Source of the DNA: Bacteroidota bacterium
GTDB lineage: Bacteria > Bacteroidota > Bacteroidia > Chitinophagales > LD1
Length of the DNA stretch: 7,966 bases
Assembly (NCBI GenBank): GCA_018267355.1
Contig: JAFDYP010000026.1
Location: 1 to 7,966 of the forward strand
Direction: 5' to 3'
A model generated the notes under the pieces. It searched no databases. It was given only the letters and a program-made list of their open reading frames with translations, and was not told the DNA's origin. The number at the start of each line of letters is the position of its first letter. Position 1 is the first letter of the stretch. A program made the translations under genes and the position numbers. This document shows positions 6,201 to 7,966 of this stretch, one piece after another.

Positions 6201-7966
6201 TGTATCCATGATGCCGGCCAGTAATAATAATTGGCATCAAGCCTGATGCCGTTTGCAGCTTCTACTTCTGCAGGCATGCTGAAGTCGCTCCACGCGATAC
6301 AGTGATTGCGGTTGGTAGTCGGTGCAGGGATACTGGGAAACGTGCTCGTAAATACAGAGAACTGATTGGTAATAAAATTCTGAAGCTCCGGCTGGGTATA
6401 GTTTTGACAGTCTGTGAGGACGTGTAGCGCCACTTCAAATCCAAGATCTGTATAATGTTTGGCCATAGAATCAGTGAAAGTCTGACCTACATATAAATAG
6501 CCTGTAGACCTGATACACTCCCAGTTGTCTACCGAGCAGCCAGGCGTACTGGCTGCTATATCGATATCAAAGCGCGGTTGCATGCCTGCATCTCCATGAT
6601 CGTCACCTGTCTGGACGATCGCAGCCTTGAGGCCCTTTGGCAGAAACCAGAATTTAGGCAGAGGCTTTTTATGGAGATTACTTTTGAGGATAATATTTGC
6701 CAAAAGATGCTGCTGTTCATCTGCCTGTGGTATCGCCACCTTATTGAAGTCGATCCAGTCCGGGAAGAACATATCATCGGAACGTATAGGATCTATCTGG
6801 CCATCGCGCTTCTGGCCTGCCCAGAGTGGATTGCCCTGACGGGTATATACTATCGAACGGGCAAGATCATATGTAAAGGCAAAGGCTTGTCCACCGTTGG
6901 TACCCACTGTATGGGAAGTGACTGCCGGGTAGGCAGTAGTTGTATTGGCATTTGAATATAATGTCGCAAGGCTGGTCGCTCCATTCAATGTGTAGAGATC
7001 GGCCTGACTGTGGTATTGTATAGTTTGATTGACTATTCCTATTCCGGGCCCGGAGCCTGTATTGACGAGCAGGTATTTGTCATCCAGAGTGCCACTGGCT
7101 GGCGTCAGCCCCAGCAGGGGAGAAAGCTGTGCATCCGGACGCAGGGTGATGAGCGTACCGCCGGCATTCGTCCAGTCAGAAAGCATCGTGACTTGAGCAG
7201 CGGTGAGTGGGATATTTCCCACGATCACTATATCGTATGTATTGAGTACTGTGGCATTGACCTGGCTGATATCCATAGCCGTAAATTCATTGAAGCCTTC
7301 TGCACGGAGTATCTCTACCGGATACCTGCTGAAAGGATTGGTAGCAGCACTGATCAGCAGTATAGGCCCACCTGGTCCCTCAGTAGGTGGCGGAGGTGGG
7401 GTCGCTGCAGTCGTGAATGTCCATGTATGATCAGCTACCATTGCATTATCGGCGAGGTCCTTTATGCGCTGGTAGCCTGTGCCACCTTTCACTACTGCCC
7501 TGTATATGGCAGAGTAGGCCAGAGGAGCAGCAGGGTTAAGAATAGCTTTGTGTGTTGCGGCATTATAGGATACTGCGGCCGGTACCGGGTTATTAGATGA
7601 ATCATATAAGAGGAACGTCAATGTACTCAATGTAGAAGGATCAATAGCCTCGCTGAAAATGGCACTAAGATCAGAAGCAACATCTACAGCAGTGGATCCT
7701 GCCGCCGGCGAGACCGATATGATAGTGGGAGGTATGGTATCTGGTCCGACGGATGTATTGAATACGACATCAGCCCAATAGTTGCTGGCCTGATATGACT
7801 CCGTAGGGAAAATTGGTTCGTCGCTGTATTTGTAAACTCCATTAGCACCATCTACGCCATCGGCAAGCGCTTGAATTGGGCCATTGACTATGGACGTACT
7901 AAGGCCGGGGCTAGTATATGGATAGTCTCCCGAGGTGCTATAGTATGAAGCAATATAAGTAGTACC
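1..7966 (-). CDS. Giant multidomain surface/secreted protein, internal fragment (both ends missing)
   Basis: One minus-strand frame is open across the entire window (2,655 codons, no stop); I translated it end to end and it gives coherent domains throughout. It is partial at both ends: the fragment opens inside a DUF4082 domain and closes inside a 41-residue repeat. Order: DUF4082 end (1-69), SbsA-type Ig (76-187), a PPPPP linker, ThuA/GATase-like (199-430), NodB-deacetylase-like (435-692), small beta domain (693-770), Fn3+lectin+beta-sandwich twice (772-1575), Ig (1577-1669), two Ig-like modules each holding a DUF4082 (1670-2176), and Cys repeats (2180-2655). The composition is rich in Thr, Ser, Asn and Gly and beta-rich, with no membrane segment in the visible part, as expected for an exported adhesin or surface enzyme. 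The repeat and Ig types point to Bacteroidota, where such proteins usually leave by the type IX system; that signal would sit beyond the left edge and is not seen. The substrate is unknown. Confidence 0.96.
290..445 (-). repeat. Single 'CSGSSYSFNG...GCDSV' repeat of a different type
   Basis: Residues 2508-2559: 'TTTASICSGSSYSFNGTSYG', 'TSGTYMTTLTGRNGCDSVAT' and 'LNLTVLPMGIST'. This is the well-known Bacteroidota repeat 'C.G.SY.FNG..Y..SGTY..TL....GCDS(V/I).TLNLTV'. Its Cys spacing is CX27C instead of CX17C and the unit is 52 residues long, so it breaks the 123-bp period (landmark spacing is 153 and then 126 bases around it). It sits between the eight-unit array and the last units. Confidence 0.88.
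446..1429 (-). repeat. Eight in-frame 123-bp (41-residue) Cys-containing repeats
   Basis: Residues 2180-2507 are eight head-to-tail units of the form 'LTSCNPADTGTVVQHF' + '(N/T/S)NMYGCDSM' + a Thr/Ser-rich linker. The landmark 'ccatacatat' occurs at 498, 621, 744, 867, 990, 1113, 1236 and 1359, exactly 123 bases apart every time. Each unit has a Cys pair spaced CX17C, which suggests one disulfide or a tight Cys-bridged beta unit. Linkers come in two main types: A, 'TTLLLSSASTVNLTS', and B, 'TSLLPASSTIAYLTS'. Related repeats are common in Bacteroidota gliding-associated and T9SS-type proteins, where they build long stalks. Their near-identity at the DNA level makes them prone to expansion and contraction, so copy number may vary between strains and could be misassembled. 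Confidence 0.95.
1439..2203 (-). other. Bacteroidota Ig-like module 2, interrupted by a DUF4082 domain
   Basis: Residues 1922-2176. The first half is 'MPMGTLSVSANSCARDSIQ', 'LTYNSSSGVGPFALTINGTT' and 'YNNISSGIPFNSG'. After the DUF4082 it resumes with 'NFVLTSVADITGCTSSG' and 'NPISSVITTTANP'. The split is at the same place as in module 1, after the strand ending in 'NG..Y...' and before the 'LTSV.D..GC' strand. It is followed immediately by the Cys-repeat array. Confidence 0.72.
1547..2020 (-). other. DUF4082 domain, copy 3 (complete)
   Basis: Residues 1983-2140: 'ASIWDNTITGGVPSVVDSG', 'DIELGMKFRSSVPGQIIGVR', 'FYKRVTNIGTHTGTLWSST', 'VQLATATFSSETASGWQQVN', 'TTYVISYHASKGNYAFDS', 'DGNNGVYKYGSGPIYP' and 'NYWVDVVFSS'. 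It parallels copy 2 along its whole length. It lacks the 'N' of 'NTGTH' (here 'NIGTH'). Copies 1 and 3 share 'DG(A/N)NGVYKY', so copy 3 may be nearer to copy 1 than to copy 2. Confidence 0.9.
2204..2959 (-). other. Bacteroidota Ig-like module 1, interrupted by a DUF4082 domain
   Basis: Residues 1670-1921. The first half is 'LPSAMLSAVNASICQGDSIR', 'LQVSSTGVDQPYNIVMNG', up to 'LAGQVIAL'. The second half resumes after the DUF4082 with 'TFNYSLTSVSDTNGCSVTG' and ends 'SAASVVVNP'. Put side by side, the halves make the familiar module 'A.(I/L)...(A/S)..IC.GDS..L.V...G..PY.(I/L).(I/M)NG..Y' + 'T(F)NY.LTSV.D.NGC..(T)G' + 'V.VNP'. The inserted domain occupies residues 1727-1884. Confidence 0.72.
2315..2788 (-). 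other. DUF4082 domain, copy 2 (complete)
   Basis: Residues 1727-1884: 'SLWGSSGSPASPAVTDNQS', 'IEVGVKFQSAVSGYIRGVRF', 'YKGAANTGTHVGSLWTAGG', 'LATATFTNESASGWQEVYFS', 'TTYIASYFSQGGYFAIS', 'NGVYKYGGGFPNSGNTA' and 'NYWVDVLFEA'. These are the hallmarks of DUF4082: '(S)(I/L)W', 'D...(I/V)E(L/V)G(V/M)KF.S...G...G(V/I)RFYK', 'NTGTH.G.LW...G..LA.ATF..E..SGWQ.V.F..P', 'TTY(I/V)(A/I)SY' and 'NYWVDV.F'. Its length, about 158 residues, is like copy 3. Confidence 0.9.
2960..3238 (-). other. Ig-like domain (I-set/Ig_3-like, Bacteroidota type)
   Basis: Residues 1577-1669: 'DQAPQVTIQPISQRICVG', 'VVFVSKATGSPTPVVQWQ', 'VSVNNGASWSNINGEVADTL', 'SISDNNNQYRAVWTNSEG' and 'VNSNAATLSVNP'. The order 'P.I...P.S...C.G..V.F...A.G.P.P.VQWQ.S.(D/N)(G)G..W..I.G' and 'N.YRAV.(T)N..G...S..ATL.V' is the classic Ig domain of Bacteroidota and other secreted proteins. 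The pair Cys plus 'VQWQ' Trp marks the core. It acts as a spacer between the lectin blocks and the split Ig modules. Confidence 0.88.
3242..3532 (-). other. Beta-sandwich module following the lectin domain, block copy B
   Basis: Residues 1479-1575: 'SPGTFESKIFDAASLKNWG', 'ISLSVRKGNTPVPDTSW', 'SRFIQYKADLSASNTSLTP' and 'ILNDISINCSSSSD'. It is the second copy of the module behind lectin domain A, with the same 'GNTP.PD..W' and 'FIQYKA.L' signatures and the same Cys near the end. It leads straight into an Ig domain. Confidence 0.65.
3533..4147 (-). other. Linker plus concanavalin A-like lectin/glucanase-type domain, block copy B
   Basis: Residues 1274-1478. The linker 'CVSDQTLADFSQGTIDSN' and 'DGDGAIALKPAMS' is followed by 'EDFSGASVPQGWTDVIWD', 'GGQVTVDGTHLASN', 'LEYVATYNAGNFQNTGF', 'NPWVVIGRGGLGDNNIYAR', 'HKYRIAWNTSGSFLFYVDD' and 'VQISDYPAGGVGLSVDWIRV'. 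It is the same length (205 residues with linker) as copy A and matches it along its whole course. The same interpretation applies: a glycan-binding concanavalin-type fold without an evident glycosidase motif. Confidence 0.78.
4163..4441 (-). other. Fibronectin type III-like domain, block copy B
   Basis: Residues 1176-1268: 'DNIAPVISNIVATPHTDGTA', 'TITWVTNEGSNSMVNYG', 'SHSIILTGLIQGSTYYYRV' and 'TSTDTSGNSATSPIPGDS'. It aligns without large gaps to copy A and keeps the conserved Trp, the 'GSTYYYRV' strand and the 'SATSP' end. It separates the first lectin/beta-sandwich pair from the second and so works as a spacer in the stalk. Confidence 0.82.
4451..4738 (-). other. Beta-sandwich module following the lectin domain, block copy A
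   Basis: Residues 1077-1172: 'SGSFTSQIFDAGAAKIWGAA', then 'SVFTREGNTPSPDGTWTPF', 'SQYIQYRVDLTSSDNTVTP' and 'VFKDISIDCS'. The pattern 'G.FTS..FDAG....W', 'R.GNTP.PD..W..(F/W)', 'S.YIQYR..L.S......TP.(L/F)..(I/V).I.C' recurs behind lectin-type domains in large bacterial secreted proteins. Its fold is probably a jelly roll; its function is unknown. It is repeated in copy B. Confidence 0.65.
4739..5353 (-). other. Linker plus concanavalin A-like lectin/glucanase-type domain, block copy A
   Basis: Residues 872-1076. A linker 'CISDRTAANFDLGTADTN' and 'VVPDGDGAVILKPG' leads into 'EDFSGTSTPSGWTAAIWD'. The module then shows 'GGQVIVDGTHLSTN', 'IEFTATFTAGNFQNVGF', 'APWVVIGRGNAGDNNVYAR', 'HKYRIEWNVAGSFSFYVDD' and 'VQISDYPAGGVSLSVNWIRM'. 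The order 'DFSG...GW', 'EF.A.F..G.FQ..GF', 'H.YRI.W......FYVDG' and 'D...G...L.VDW(I/V)R' is that of GH16/LamG-like concanavalin folds that clasp glycans. I do not see a GH16-type ExDxxE catalytic motif, so it is more likely a binding than a hydrolytic module. Confidence 0.75.
5369..5653 (-). other. Fibronectin type III-like domain, block copy A
   Basis: Residues 772-866 begin 'DTTAPVISNILATPHSDGTA' and go on 'TITWTTNEASTSSVDYA', 'SHSITLTGLSQGVTYHFRV' and 'SSADVYTNSATSP'. The conserved W in 'ITW', the 'SSVDYG/A' strand, 'H...LTGL..GTYY(F/Y)RV' and the end 'D..G/TNSATSP' are typical of the Fn3-like or purple-acid-phosphatase-N-like modules seen in secreted bacterial proteins. It is closely matched by copy B in the next block. 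Confidence 0.8.
5657..5890 (-). other. Small beta-rich domain closing the enzyme-like head
   Basis: Residues 693-770 follow the 'WLDGRNGSSF' end of the deacetylase-like region without a linker. They contain alternating strands such as 'AMTWSGNALSFTVAQG', 'NLKGMVPVYAASGQL', 'TGITFNGNSQTYSTQTIKG' and 'YAFFDANGGNYIATYS'. The pattern looks like a small Ig- or jelly-roll-type beta sandwich that packs on the preceding domain. I do not recognise a named family. The following 'VDTTAPVISN' marks the beginning of the Fn3 module. Confidence 0.5.
5891..6664 (-). other. NodB/polysaccharide-deacetylase-like region with degenerate motifs
   Basis: Residues 435-692. 'KAAIVQTGDDHGD' (Asp455, Asp456, His457) occupies the place of the NodB motif 1 'TFDDG'. 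'FEVALHVLTDC' (His515) resembles motif 2 but lacks the second His of HxxxH. It continues with 'NRNHCIAWSDF' (His555, Cys556), 'GIRLDANYYYWPASW', 'MPMRFAKADGTIIDCYQA' and 'YYGVFTTNMHFD' (His655), ending 'GIPVITAKQMLNWLDGRNG'. From memory, the NRxHCIAWSDW, LDxNYYYWP and ITAKQML-WLDGRNGSSF stretches recur in large secreted proteins that also carry DUF4082 and SbsA-type domains, so this looks like a conserved enzyme-like head. Acidic and His residues that could bind a metal remain, but the site is not the textbook CE4 one, so activity and substrate are uncertain. It could be a non-catalytic carbohydrate-binding derivative. Confidence 0.6.
6677..7372 (-). other. ThuA / class I glutamine amidotransferase-like alpha/beta region
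   Basis: Residues 199-430. The start 'GGPILLISAATNPFSRYPVE' is a buried beta strand followed by a helix. It is followed by 'EILRAEGFNEFTAMDIS', 'YDIVIVGNIPLTAAQVTML' and 'WTNAGGTLITLRPD'. This layout (strand, helix, 'L...YD.V.(V/L)', 'L..W...GG.L(I/V)..P') is characteristic of ThuA-like and other GATase1-like folds. I see no nucleophile-elbow cysteine after the 'YDIVIVG' strand, so amidotransferase activity is unlikely. Later residues ('GGQAFAFTYDLARSIVYTRQ', then 'DDMFFPDWIDF') look like the part that joins this fold to the deacetylase-like region. The family is inferred from pattern; a structural or profile comparison would settle it. Confidence 0.6.
7406..7741 (-). other. SbsA-type bacterial Ig-like domain (Big_5)
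   Basis: Residues 76-187 begin with 'DTIPPTIISVSPAAGSTAVD' and contain 'LSAIFSEAIDPSTLS', 'VSYNAATHKAILNP', 'LAYSAIYRAVV' and a closing 'HTWTFTT'. This is the standard order of the SbsA/Big_5 Ig fold: a xPPTIxxxxPAxGAxxV start, a 'F(S/T)EA(I/M)DPSTL' strand, 'A.L.P...L' and a final 'WTFTT'. Length (about 110 residues) is normal. Such domains act as spacers or adhesive modules in surface-layer and secreted proteins. A short proline run (PPPPP, bases 7385-7399) follows as a linker to the enzyme-like region. Confidence 0.85.
7760..7966 (-). other. DUF4082 domain, copy 1 (C-terminal part only)
   Basis: Residues 1-69 match the second half of the two complete DUF4082 copies further along the same protein. 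The shared signatures are 'TTYIASYYS', then 'NGPIQAL', 'NGVYKYS' and 'NYWADVVF', which correspond to 'TTYIASYFS', 'LTALQAG', 'NGVYKYGGG' and 'NYWVDVLF' in copy 2. The N-terminal half lies outside the window. DUF4082 is a beta-sandwich domain of unproven function found in large secreted proteins and often next to Ig and carbohydrate-related modules. It directly precedes an SbsA-type Ig domain here. Confidence 0.85.

Noticed and set aside
6262..6777. Two short minus-strand open frames (6262-6444 and 6556-6777)
   Set aside because: They are in a different frame from the long one, overlap the deacetylase-like region entirely and encode no recognisable protein.
6578..6955. Plus-strand open frame of 125 codons, with other plus-strand frames at 7010-7600, 4253-4735, 5136-5450 and 2904-3215
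   Set aside because: All lie opposite the continuous minus-strand coding frame, show no recognisable domain and have the composition expected of antisense shadow frames.
7385..7399. Proline run as a possible frameshift or slippage site
   Set aside because: The codons are mixed (CCA, CCT, CCG), there is no homopolymer run, and the frame continues normally on both sides; it is an ordinary interdomain linker.

Overview
The whole 7,966-base window lies inside one gene. Read on the minus strand from base 7966 down to base 2, a single frame stays open for 2,655 codons with no stop. Neither the start codon nor the stop codon is inside the window. The gene codes for a giant multidomain surface or secreted protein. 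Residue numbers below count from base 7966 (residue n occupies bases 7967-3n to 7969-3n). I see no intergenic DNA, RNA gene, promoter, terminator, CRISPR array or insertion sequence.

The organism is most likely a member of the Bacteroidota (Chitinophagia/Saprospiria-like, probably environmental). The reasons are the Bacteroidota-style Ig modules of the 'ICxGDS...TSVxDxxGC' type, the Cys-containing 'CNPADTG...YGCDS' and 'CSGSSYSFNG...GCDSV' repeats typical of gliding/type IX-secreted adhesins, moderate GC by eye, and free use of ATA and AGG codons. The taxonomic call is inference.

Protein order, N to C (right to left in the window), falls into four parts. (1) An enzyme-like head: the end of a DUF4082 domain, an SbsA-type Ig domain (Big_5), a proline linker, a ThuA/glutamine-amidotransferase-like alpha/beta region, then a NodB/polysaccharide-deacetylase-like region with a degenerate metal site and a small beta domain. 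(2) A tandemly duplicated block of about 402 residues, each copy being Fn3-like + concanavalin-like lectin + a further beta-sandwich. (3) An Ig domain, then two Bacteroidota Ig-like modules, each apparently split at the same place by a whole DUF4082 domain. (4) A tandem array: eight strict 41-residue (123-bp) repeats, one repeat of a different Cys family, then two full 41-residue repeats and part of a third running off the left edge.

Taken together this looks like a cell-surface or secreted carbohydrate-active or adhesive protein: a catalytic-like or carbohydrate-recognising head, lectin-type modules in the middle, and a long repetitive stalk. The export signal and the anchor or T9SS C-terminal domain, if any, lie outside the window. 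The points most worth a second look are the nested DUF4082-in-Ig arrangement, the higher-order pattern of linkers in the 123-bp array, and the combined ThuA-like plus NodB-like head whose canonical catalytic motifs are incomplete.
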